Translations under genes and position numbers: made by a program
Notes under the pieces: generated by a model
Seen by the model: only the letters and a program-made list of their open reading frames with translations
Told to the model about the DNA's origin: nothing
Database searches by the model: none
Shown: positions 16,561 to 23,869 of the stretch, in pieces
Layout of the letters: each line of letters starts with the position of its first letter
How positions within the stretch are numbered: position 1 is the first letter of the stretch
From: Lawsonibacter hominis
GTDB taxonomy: Bacteria > Bacillota > Clostridia > Oscillospirales > Oscillospiraceae
Length of the DNA: 64,000 nt
Direction of reading: 5' to 3'
Assembly: GCF_014287895.1 (NCBI RefSeq)
Contig: NZ_JACOPP010000005.1
Coordinates: 62,001-126,000, forward strand

Positions 16561-17970
16561 GTGGAACAACGAGAAAAGCGAGCTGATGATGTGAAGCGGG
16601 ACCGGAGAGAACTGCTGCTCTATGAGCCGAATCTGTATCGAGCGTTTTTGATCCTGGCGCTTCCGGTATTTGGGGCTAATTTTATGAAGGCCTTCAACGA
16701 GCTGGTAGACACTTTTTTTATCGGGCAGATCGCAAATTCGGTGGCGGCCCAGGCGGGGGTGTCCATCTCATGGCCGCTGCTGAATATCTTCGCCTCATTC
16801 CAGGTGGGCTTCGGCGTAGCGGGAGTGGCCGTGATCAGCCAGCTGCTGGGCGCGGAAAAACGGGAGCAGGCCCGGGAGAACGCCGGGGTGCTGGTGGTGG
16901 TGGCGGTGCTGTTCGGCGCGGCGCTCAATGTCCTGCTGTATTGGGCGGCCCCGGCGGTGATGGGCCTGATGAGGGCGCAGGGGGACGTGCTGGCCTGTGC
17001 GGTGGCTTATCTGCGGGTACGCTCCTTTGAACTGGTGTTTACCTTCCTTTTTTATGCCTTTCAGGCCGTCCGCCAGGCCCAGGGGGACACCGTGACCCCG
17101 GTGCTGCTGTCGGTGTCCGCCGTGGCGCTCAATATCCTGCTTACCGGCGTGTTCGTACAGGGATTGGGGCTGGGGGTATTCGGCGCGGGCCTGGCCACGG
17201 TGCTGGGCAATGCGGCAGTAGCTCCGGTGTGCCTGATCCTGCTGTTTCGGCCCGGTCAGTCCCTGTTCCTTACCAGGACGCAGCTGCGCGTGCGTCCCGC
17301 GGTGCTGGCCCGGCTGTGCCGGGTGGCCGCGCCCGCGGCCGCCAGCCAGGCGCTCAGCTCTCTGGGGTTTTTGGTGCTGCAGACCGTCATCCTCAGCTAC
17401 GGGGATCATGTGGCCGCAGCGTTCAGCATCGGGAACAAAATTTCCAATATCCTGCTGATGCCGGTGCTGGCGCTTGGCTCGGTGCTGGCGGCCTACGTGG
17501 GGCAGAACATCGGCGCGGGCCAGGGCGGGCGGGCCCGGCGGGCTTATGTGGTCAGCCGGAACCTGGGCCTTCTCATCGCCGTTGCGGGCAGCCTGCTGCT
17601 GATGCCCTTCCGGGCCGGCATGGTACAGCTGCTGAGCAACGACGCCGCCACGCAGGCCGCCGCGCTGGAGTATATGTTCTGGGTGCTGCTCACCCAGCCG
17701 CTGATGGCGCTGTTTCAGAACTATCTGGGGGTATTCAACGGCTCGGGGAACACCCACTGTGCTTTTATCCTTTCGACCTGCCGCCTCTGGGCCATCCGGC
17801 TGCCCTTGATCATGCTGTTCCGGCACGCTACCTCCATTGGAGCGGCAGGCGTTTGGTATGCCATGAATATCAGTAATTTCCTGATCCTGATCGTAGGAGC
17901 CCTGCTGTTCCGGCGGGTGGATTTTACGCCCTGCCGGGCGGCGGCGGAGAAAGAGCCGGACAAAACGTGA
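16561..17970 (+). CDS. MATE-family multidrug/Na+ antiporter
   Basis: A 469-residue integral membrane protein with 12 predicted spans in two halves. The N-terminal half begins ILALPVFGANFMKAFNELVDTFFIG, the MATE signature in which the Asp-containing first helix is conserved. MATE proteins export cationic drugs or metabolites using sodium or proton gradients. The start is uncertain: GTG at 16561 or GTG at 16591; neither has a strong ribosome site. It is a single gene followed by a GC-rich hairpin. Confidence 0.85.
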   Translation: MEQREKRADDVKRDRRELLLYEPNLYRAFLILALPVFGANFMKAFNELVDTFFIGQIANSVAAQAGVSISWPLLNIFASFQVGFGVAGVAVISQLLGAEKREQARENAGVLVVVAVLFGAALNVLLYWAAPAVMGLMRAQGDVLACAVAYLRVRSFELVFTFLFYAFQAVRQAQGDTVTPVLLSVSAVALNILLTGVFVQGLGLGVFGAGLATVLGNAAVAPVCLILLFRPGQSLFLTRTQLRVRPAVLARLCRVAAPAAASQALSSLGFLVLQTVILSYGDHVAAAFSIGNKISNILLMPVLALGSVLAAYVGQNIGAGQGGRARRAYVVSRNLGLLIAVAGSLLLMPFRAGMVQLLSNDAATQAAALEYMFWVLLTQPLMALFQNYLGVFNGSGNTHCAFILSTCRLWAIRLPLIMLFRHATSIGAAGVWYAMNISNFLILIVGALLFRRVDFTPCRAAAEKEPDKT

Positions 17971-17996
17971 GGCCCGCCCCAAAGGGGCGGGGCCTT
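17971..17996 (+). terminator. GC-rich hairpin after the MATE gene
   Basis: GGCCCGCCCC, AAA loop, GGGGCGGGGCC followed by TTT; weak T-run, probable terminator. Confidence 0.6.
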
Positions 17997-18025
17997 TGGA
18001 ACAAGCGGAAGGAGTAGAAACGCAT

Positions 18026-19564
18026 ATGAGGATCGCATCGGCGCAGCAGATGCGCCAGCTGGACCAGGCGGCCATCCGGGAGCGGGGTATTCCCTCTGAC
18101 CAGCTGATGGAGCGGGCGGCCGCCGCGCTGGCGGAGACGGCCATGGACTTGGCCGGAACGGCGGGCAGCGGCCCCTTCCGGGCGGTGTGCTTCTGCGGCG
18201 GCGGCAACAATGGGGGGGACGGCGTGGCCTGCGCCCGCCTGCTGCTGGAGGCGGGATATGAGGTGCGCTGTATCCTGGTGGGTTCCCGGGAGAAGCTTAC
18301 GGCGGATACCCGGACGATGGAGGCGCGTTTGGCGGCGGCCGGCGGTCGTTTGGAGTGCTTTGCTCCGGACGACGCGGAGTTTGCCGCCTGGTGCCTGGAG
18401 GCCCGCGTGATGGTGGACGCCCTCTTCGGCATCGGGCTGAACACGCCGCTGCGGGGCGATGCGCTGACCGCCGTGCATATGATGAACACCAGTGCGATCC
18501 CGGTGGTCTCCGCCGATCTGCCCAGCGGAGTGGAGGCGGATACGGGCCGGGTGCTGGGCGCGGCGGTGCAGGCGGCGGCCACCGTCACCTTCACGCTGCC
18601 CAAGGCGGGGCACTTTGTGGGCAAGGGCGGGGTGTGTACCGGCAAACTGGTGGTGGCGGACATCGGCATACCGCGGGAGCTGGTGGATGCGCTGGAATGT
18701 CCCATCCGGACGGTGGAGGCCGCCGATGTGATCCTGCCCCGCCGGGCCAGGGACGCCCACAAGGGGGATTTCGGCAAGGTCTATCTGCTGGGCGGCAGCG
18801 TGGGCTATACGGGCGCGCCGGTTTTGGCGGCCCAGGCCGCCGTACGCACCGGCGCCGGGCTGGTCACCGTGGGGGTGCCCGCCCCGGTGTGGCCCATTGC
18901 CGCCGCCAAGCTGGACGAGGCGATGCCTCACCCGCTTCCCGCGGACAAGGAGGGGCGGCTCTCCCTGGAAGCGGGCGCTCTGGCGCTGGAAAAGCTCTGC
19001 AGCTGCGGCGTATGCCTCATCGGGCCGGGGCTTGGGCGGGGAAACGGTACGTATGCCGTGGTGCGCCAGCTGCTGCGGGAAGCCCGTCTGCCCGTCGTAT
19101 TGGACGCCGACGGCATAAACGCGCTGGAGGGGCATATAGATGTGTTGGATGCCCGGCAGGGGCTGTTTACCGTCCTGACCCCCCACGACGGGGAGTTCGC
19201 CCGGCTGGGCGGAGATCTGAGCGGCGGCGACCGGCTGGGAGCGGCCCTGGACTTCGCCCGCAGGCACGGCTGCTGTCTGGTGCTGAAGGGGCACTGTACC
19301 ATCACCGCCTTCCCCGACGGGAGCGCCTTCCTCAATACCACCGGAAATCCCGGTATGGCAAAAGGTGGCAGCGGAGACGTGCTGGGCGGGATGATCCTCG
19401 CTCTTCTGGGCCAGGGCCTGAGCGCCCGGCAGGCAGTGCCCATGGCGGTGTGGCTCCACGGCGCCGCGGGAGACCGCTGCGCGGAAGCGGCGGGGGAGTA
19501 CGGTATGACGCCCGGCGACCTGATCCGTGCGCTGCCCGGCGTATTGAACGAACATGTAAATTAG
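18026..19564 (+). CDS. nnr: Bifunctional NAD(P)HX epimerase and ADP-dependent dehydratase
   Basis: Repairs hydrated NADH and NADPH. The 512-residue protein is the usual fusion: N-terminal YjeF_N epimerase (about 1-215, with CGGGNNGGDG at about 54) and C-terminal carbohydrate-kinase-like dehydratase (about 225-505). The latter shows PHDGEFARL and the nucleotide-binding GMAKGGSGDVLGG. AAGGAG precedes the ATG at 18026. A lipoprotein gene follows after 11 bp and is likely co-transcribed. Confidence 0.95.
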   Translation: MRIASAQQMRQLDQAAIRERGIPSDQLMERAAAALAETAMDLAGTAGSGPFRAVCFCGGGNNGGDGVACARLLLEAGYEVRCILVGSREKLTADTRTMEARLAAAGGRLECFAPDDAEFAAWCLEARVMVDALFGIGLNTPLRGDALTAVHMMNTSAIPVVSADLPSGVEADTGRVLGAAVQAAATVTFTLPKAGHFVGKGGVCTGKLVVADIGIPRELVDALECPIRTVEAADVILPRRARDAHKGDFGKVYLLGGSVGYTGAPVLAAQAAVRTGAGLVTVGVPAPVWPIAAAKLDEAMPHPLPADKEGRLSLEAGALALEKLCSCGVCLIGPGLGRGNGTYAVVRQLLREARLPVVLDADGINALEGHIDVLDARQGLFTVLTPHDGEFARLGGDLSGGDRLGAALDFARRHGCCLVLKGHCTITAFPDGSAFLNTTGNPGMAKGGSGDVLGGMILALLGQGLSARQAVPMAVWLHGAAGDRCAEAAGEYGMTPGDLIRALPGVLNEHVN

Positions 19565-19575
19565 GAGGGACTCAA

Positions 19576-20184
19576 GTGCGCCGTCGCTGGATGTGCGTAC
19601 CAATGATGCTCCTGGCGCTTGTACTGTCCGCCTGCGGCGGGACGGGGGCGGGCAGCCGGGCTGAACAGCTTGCGCTGGACATGCGGGGGGCGTACCTGGC
19701 CATGACGGCCTGCACCGCCTCTATGGAGGTCACGGCCGACTATGGAAGCCGCGTATACGATTACGGGATCGACGTGTCCTGGGAAAAGGAGGGGGACACG
19801 GTCCTGACGGTGACCGCGCCGGAGAACATTGCCGGCGTCACCGCCCGGCTGCGCCGGGACGCCACGGCGCTGGAGTACGACGGCATCCGGGTGGAGACCG
19901 GAGCGCTGAACCAGCAGGGCATGAGCCCCGTGGACGCGGTGCCGGTGCTGTTGGACTGTGCCCGGGAAGGATTCATTGCCGAATGCGGCCTGGAGACGGA
20001 AGACGAGACGCAGCTGCTGCACATCATCTGCCGGGACCCGGAAGGGACGGCCGGGACGGGGCAGGAGTGCTCCCTGTGGTTTGAGGCGGACACCTTCGCC
20101 CTGCTGCGGGGGGAGATCGCGCAGGACGGCTTCACCGTGATCCGCTGTACGTTTACGAAATTTGAGCGTACCGGCGCTGGATAA
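19576..20184 (+). CDS. Lipoprotein, possible LolA-like fold related to GerS
   Basis: A 202-residue protein starting with GTG at 19576 after a perfect AGGAGG. It has a short positive N terminus, a hydrophobic run and lipobox LSAC at about residue 15-18, so it should be lipid-anchored outside the membrane. The body (TVTAPENIAGVTARL, EYDGIRVETG, SPVDAVPVLL) resembles LolA-like lipoproteins of Clostridia such as GerS, a spore-germination factor. In C. difficile gerS sits beside an alanine racemase; here no alr is present. The GerS link is tentative. Confidence 0.7.
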   Translation: MRRRWMCVPMMLLALVLSACGGTGAGSRAEQLALDMRGAYLAMTACTASMEVTADYGSRVYDYGIDVSWEKEGDTVLTVTAPENIAGVTARLRRDATALEYDGIRVETGALNQQGMSPVDAVPVLLDCAREGFIAECGLETEDETQLLHIICRDPEGTAGTGQECSLWFEADTFALLRGEIAQDGFTVIRCTFTKFERTGAG

Positions 20185-20203
20185 GCCGTTTCGGCAGACA
20201 ATA

Positions 20204-20239
20204 CCAAAAGCCCGCGCCGGTACCGGCGCGGGCTTTTGG
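20204..20239 (+). terminator. Strong intrinsic terminator after the lipoprotein gene
   Basis: A 17-bp inverted repeat (20204-20220 with 20223-20239), core CCCGCGCCGG, followed by a run that includes TTTT. Confidence 0.85.
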
Positions 20240-20319
20240 CATATGTAGAAGGTAAAGTGGAGAGCAGGTTTGGGAGGGCCGGGCAGCCCATGGCGGGGCG
20301 GGCCGCCCGGCGACATTTA

Positions 20320-20530
20320 GTTAGCTAAAACTAACTTCTTGGGATGGATGAAGTGTACCATAACACGTGCGGTCTGTCAAGCAAAAACGGGAAAAATTTT
20401 TAGGGAAATAAAGATTGACAGTGCCGCGAAACTATGATACCATAAAAAAGGTTAGTATATACTAACTCTTGCGTTGGAAGCACCCATGTCGGGGTGCGTT
20501 TTTAAAAACCGGAAGTTAGCTGGTACTAAT
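20320..20530 (+). promoter_or_regulatory. Triple GTTAG-N6-CTAAC operator region with promoter and leader hairpin
   Basis: Three 16-bp palindromes share the form GTTAG-N6-CTAAC: 20320-20335, 20451-20466 (perfect, GTTAGTATATACTAAC) and 20515-20530 (last base T). The promoter TTGACA (20415-20420), 17 bp, TACCAT ends just before the second site, which lies on the predicted start. A 6-bp hairpin with T5 tail (20480-20503) sits between sites two and three. The half-site resembles DtxR/IdeR-type iron boxes. The downstream flavodoxin fits iron control, but no DtxR gene is in the window. Confidence 0.65.
20480..20503 (+). terminator. Short terminator-like hairpin in the DUF3793 leader
   Basis: GCACCC, 6-nt loop, GGGTGC, then GTTTTT. 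Lying between promoter and gene it could attenuate transcription; it is small and may not terminate efficiently. Confidence 0.4.
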
Positions 20531-20546
20531 ATATGGGGGTGAGCGT

Positions 20547-21131
20547 TTGGAACGGGAGGCCTTTGAACGGGCATTGGCCTATCATTGTGCCCCGGCGCTG
20601 GTCGGGCTGCGCTGCGCCTGCGTGATCTCCCTGTCGTCGGCGGACTATCCTGCGCTGCCCCGTGTGGCCGGCCGGTATACGCGTCTGCTGGAACGGCGGG
20701 GCGTGCGTATCGAGGTGCTCTGCCGCTGTGAAAGCCGCTGGCTGCTGCTGGTATACCGGCCGGAGCTGCTGGAGGCGCATTTGCAGGGGCGGGAGGCGGT
20801 TTCCCTGCTGCAACGGCGGGGCTATCCAACGGGGGCGGGCCTTGCCGCCCTGCTGCGGCACCTGCGGCGGCGTTTGCTCTGGCGGGAGGGCTTCCCCCAC
20901 GAGATCGGCCTATTCCTGGGCTATCCGCCGGAGGATGTGCAGGGCTTTTTGGCAGATCCGGGGGGCGGCCGGTGTAAGCTGTGCGGGCACTGGAAGGTCT
21001 ACCATGACGTGGAGGGCGCCCGGCGGCAGTTCGCCCGGTTCGACTGCAGCCGGGAGGCGCTGTGCAGCCGCCTGCGGGCGGGGATGACGCTTTCGCAGCT
21101 GTTCGGCGTCCGGGAGACGCCGGCGGCGTGA
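20547..21131 (+). CDS. DUF3793 family protein
   Basis: 194 residues with a TTG start at 20547, preceded by GGGGGTGAG. The conserved features are EIGLFLGYPPEDVQGF and CKLCGHWKVYHD near the C terminus, which are DUF3793 hallmarks; the Cys pair and nearby His hint at metal binding. The biochemical function is not known to me. In gut Clostridia such genes often lie beside flavodoxin or Feo genes, and here a flavodoxin follows 29 bp later. The GTTAG palindromes upstream suggest iron-responsive control. Confidence 0.8.
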   Translation: MEREAFERALAYHCAPALVGLRCACVISLSSADYPALPRVAGRYTRLLERRGVRIEVLCRCESRWLLLVYRPELLEAHLQGREAVSLLQRRGYPTGAGLAALLRHLRRRLLWREGFPHEIGLFLGYPPEDVQGFLADPGGGRCKLCGHWKVYHDVEGARRQFARFDCSREALCSRLRAGMTLSQLFGVRETPAA

Positions 21132-21160
21132 AACTAAACAGACGATCCATGGAGGTACGG

Positions 21161-21580
21161 ATGATGAGCAAGACAGCAGTGATCTACTGGTCCGGGACGG
21201 GCAATACCGAGGCCATGGCCAAGGCGGTGGCGGAGGGGGCGGGCGCGCGCCTGTTCACCGTGTCCGAGATCAGCGCCGGCGAGGCCGCCGGCTACGACCG
21301 CCTGGCGCTGGGCTGCCCCGCCATGGGGGCGGAGGTGCTGGAGGAGGGCGAGTTCGAGCCTTTCTTCACCGCGCTGGAGGGAAGGCTCTCCGGGAAGAAG
21401 CTCGCCCTGTTCGGCTCTTACGGCTGGGGCGACGGGCAATGGATGCGGGACTGGTACGAACGGGCGGAAGGCGCCGGCGCCGATCTGTGCGGCGACGAAG
21501 GGCTGATCCTCAACGAAACGCCGGACGCGGCCGGCCTGGAGGCCTGTAAGGCCCTGGGCGCGGAGCTTGCAGCGGGCTGA
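21161..21580 (+). CDS. Flavodoxin
   Basis: 139-residue FMN electron carrier with the phosphate loop WSGTGNTEAMA at about residues 9-19 and the second loop FGSYGWGDG at about 85. GGAGG lies 5 nt before ATG 21161 and 8 nt before ATG 21164, so either start is possible. Flavodoxins replace ferredoxins when iron is scarce, in keeping with the palindromes upstream of the operon. Confidence 0.92.
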   Translation: MMSKTAVIYWSGTGNTEAMAKAVAEGAGARLFTVSEISAGEAAGYDRLALGCPAMGAEVLEEGEFEPFFTALEGRLSGKKLALFGSYGWGDGQWMRDWYERAEGAGADLCGDEGLILNETPDAAGLEACKALGAELAAG

Positions 21581-21599
21581 ACGGTTAAACCGAAAACGA

Positions 21600-21636
21600 A
21601 AGAGCGCGGGGACGGCGTTTGCCGTCTCCGCGCTCT
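21600..21636. terminator. Terminator between flavodoxin and malQ
   Basis: Long inverted repeat AGAGCGCGGGGACGGC around a GTTT loop, serving the convergent flavodoxin and malQ. Confidence 0.85.
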
Positions 21637-21679
21637 TGCTTCTCTCCCGTTTCCGAAAGGCGGAAGGGCCGCACGGCGC

Positions 21680-23164
21680 TTAAGCGCGCCGGTAGGTCCG
21701 GGTGATGTGCCGGAGCCGTTGGGCCACGTCGTCATTGAGCGCGGCCTGACGTACCCGCCAACTCCAGTTCTGGGGCCCGGAGGTGCCGGGCGCGTTCATA
21801 CGCGCGTCCCCGCCCAGTCCCAGCAGGTCCTGCATGGGGGCGATGGCCAGGCGGCAGGGGGTCATCCAGGCCCCGCACACCGCGCCCCAGCCGAAGCCCT
21901 CGTCGGAGCGCAGGCGCAGGTAGTCGGAGGCAAAGGCCCGCTGCGCCGGACTGGCTTCGTCGAAAAGCCACTGCACGAAGGTAGGGGTATCGTGGGTGCC
22001 GGTGTAGGCCACGGCATTGACCGGACAGTTATGGGGCAGGTAAGCGCTCTCGCCTTCGGGGTCGAACGCATAGAGCAGGATCTTCATGCCGGGCAGGCCG
22101 CTTTCAGCGATGAAATCCCGGGCGGCATCGTCCAGGTCGCCCAGATCTTCCGCGATGAGCGACAGGCCTTCGATCGGCCGGAGCGCCTCCAGCAGGGCCG
22201 CGCCGGGGCCGGGCTCCCAGTGGCCGGTACGGGCGTCCTGCGAACCGGAGGGAATGGACCAGTAGGTGTGAAAGGCGCGGAAGTGGTCGATCCGCACCAC
22301 GTCGTACAGACGGGCCATATGGGCGCAGCGGCGTTTCCACCAGGCAAATCCGGTGCGCCTGTGGTAGTCCCAGTCATACAGCGGATTGCCCCAGTGCTGG
22401 CCCAGTTCGGAGAACGCGTCGGGGGGCACCCCGGCTTCCGCGGAGAGCGTCAGATCCTCATCCAGCTGGAACAGGCGCGGCTCGCCCCACACCTCGGCGC
22501 TGTCCGGAGAGACGTAGATGGGCAGATCTCCGATGATGGATACGCTCTTTTGATGGGCATAGCTCCGCAGGGCCTCCCATTGCCGGAAGAAAAGCAGCTG
22601 CAAAAAGGCGTGGAACGCGGCGTCGTCCGCCAGCAGAGCGCGGCAGCGCTCCATGGCCTCCGGTTCCCGGCGGCGGACATCCCGGGGCCAGTCTTTCAGT
22701 TCCGCGCCGCCGAAGTGGTCCCGCAGAGCCATAAACAGGGCAAAATCAGGCAGCCAGCCGCACTCCTGCGTCAGAAAATCCTGAAGAGGGGCGGCATACC
22801 GCGTTCGGGCCCGGTCCCACGCCTTCCGCAGCAGGGGCGGGCGGCTGTCGTGGAGCCAGGCGTAGTCCGCCCGGTCGGGACTGCCGGGGTAGCGGGCGCA
22901 CGCCAATTCCGCGCGGGTGAGCAGGCCCTCCTGCGCCAACGCCTCCAGGTCCAGAAACAGGGGATTGCCCGCGAAGGAAGAGGGAGACATATAGGGGGAA
23001 TCCCCTCCCCCGGGGGGCACCAGGGGAAGGATCTGCCAGTAGCGCTGGCCGGCCTGGGCAAGAAAATCGATCAGGCGCCGTGCGGACTCGCCCAGAGTGC
23101 CGATGCCGTAAGGGCCCGGCAGGGCCGAGACCGGAAGCAGGATGCCGCTGGAACGCCGTTGCAT
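21680..23164 (-). CDS. malQ: 4-alpha-glucanotransferase (amylomaltase)
   Basis: Transfers maltodextrin units between glucans (GH77). The 494 residues match bacterial amylomaltases. Motifs: RSSGILLPVSALPGPYGIGTLG at the start, RIDHFRAF with the nucleophile Asp, IAEDLG with the acid/base Glu, and NAVAYTGTHDTPT. A promoter TTGCGG, 17 bp, TATAAT (23205-23200) lies 36 bp upstream of the ATG. It stands alone without glycogen genes. Confidence 0.95.
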   Translation of the reverse strand: MQRRSSGILLPVSALPGPYGIGTLGESARRLIDFLAQAGQRYWQILPLVPPGGGDSPYMSPSSFAGNPLFLDLEALAQEGLLTRAELACARYPGSPDRADYAWLHDSRPPLLRKAWDRARTRYAAPLQDFLTQECGWLPDFALFMALRDHFGGAELKDWPRDVRRREPEAMERCRALLADDAAFHAFLQLLFFRQWEALRSYAHQKSVSIIGDLPIYVSPDSAEVWGEPRLFQLDEDLTLSAEAGVPPDAFSELGQHWGNPLYDWDYHRRTGFAWWKRRCAHMARLYDVVRIDHFRAFHTYWSIPSGSQDARTGHWEPGPGAALLEALRPIEGLSLIAEDLGDLDDAARDFIAESGLPGMKILLYAFDPEGESAYLPHNCPVNAVAYTGTHDTPTFVQWLFDEASPAQRAFASDYLRLRSDEGFGWGAVCGAWMTPCRLAIAPMQDLLGLGGDARMNAPGTSGPQNWSWRVRQAALNDDVAQRLRHITRTYRRA

Positions 23165-23300
23165 GGGAAGACCTCCATTCGGTAAATAACATCTCCCACA
23201 TTATAATGCCTACCAAACCAAGCCGCAAGCCATACCTGAGCGGATATGCGGAAAAATGGCCCGGGTGGGCGCCGGCGTCCCGGCCTGCGCGGAATATGTG

Positions 23301-23335
23301 CAGGGGGCGCATGGCGCTTTGCCATGCGCCCCCTG
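23301..23335 (-). terminator. GC-rich inverted repeat after the DUF4358 gene
   Basis: 15-bp arms CAGGGGGCGCATGGC and complement, 5-nt loop, no clear T-run. Probably ends the clpC-DUF4358 transcript. Confidence 0.55.
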
Positions 23336-23346
23336 CCTGTGGAGCG

Positions 23347-23865
23347 TTACTGTCCCTGTTCGATGGTGTCGCGGATGGAGTCGAAAACGGCATCCTGCCC
23401 CTCGCACATGACCATGAGGACGGTACCGTCGTCCAGCGTCTCCAGCCGGGTGTTGACGGCGTTTTCGTACTCCACCTCCAGATACTGCCGGAAGCTCTCC
23501 TTCTGGTTTTCCACATAATCGTTCAAGGCCTCCAGCACATCGTCGTCCTTTCCGGCGGCGGGCAGGACGGCCGCAATGGCGTAAGCACGCACATTGACTG
23601 GAGAGACCGACAGGGCGTAGGAGGTCATATCCTCCTCGGACAGACCCAGCAGCAGAAAGATCAGGGATGCCTGCTCGTCGTCGGCGGAGGTGATGATCCC
23701 CATATAGTCGTTGGTTTCGGAATCCCGGGCGTTCTCAATGGCAGTCTTATAGAGCTGGGTGCGCGCTTGCGCGGTCAAAGGCTCTTTCTGGGCCGGACTT
23801 TTACAGCCGCCCAGGGCGCAGAGCAGCGTCAGGGCGGACAGCGTGAGGGCAAAGATGCGTCTCAT
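23347..23865 (-). CDS. DUF4358-type lipoprotein
   Basis: 172 residues with a signal peptide and lipobox LGGC at about 18-21. The acidic C-terminal two thirds has the DUF4358 layout seen in gut Clostridia (SVSPVNVRAYAIAAV, then an alpha-helical VENQKESFRQYLEVEYENA and a closing VLMVMC strand). Function unknown. It starts 4 bp downstream of the clpC-type gene, so both are co-transcribed. Confidence 0.75.
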   Translation of the reverse strand: MRRIFALTLSALTLLCALGGCKSPAQKEPLTAQARTQLYKTAIENARDSETNDYMGIITSADDEQASLIFLLLGLSEEDMTSYALSVSPVNVRAYAIAAVLPAAGKDDDVLEALNDYVENQKESFRQYLEVEYENAVNTRLETLDDGTVLMVMCEGQDAVFDSIRDTIEQGQ

Positions 23866-23869
23866 GGCG

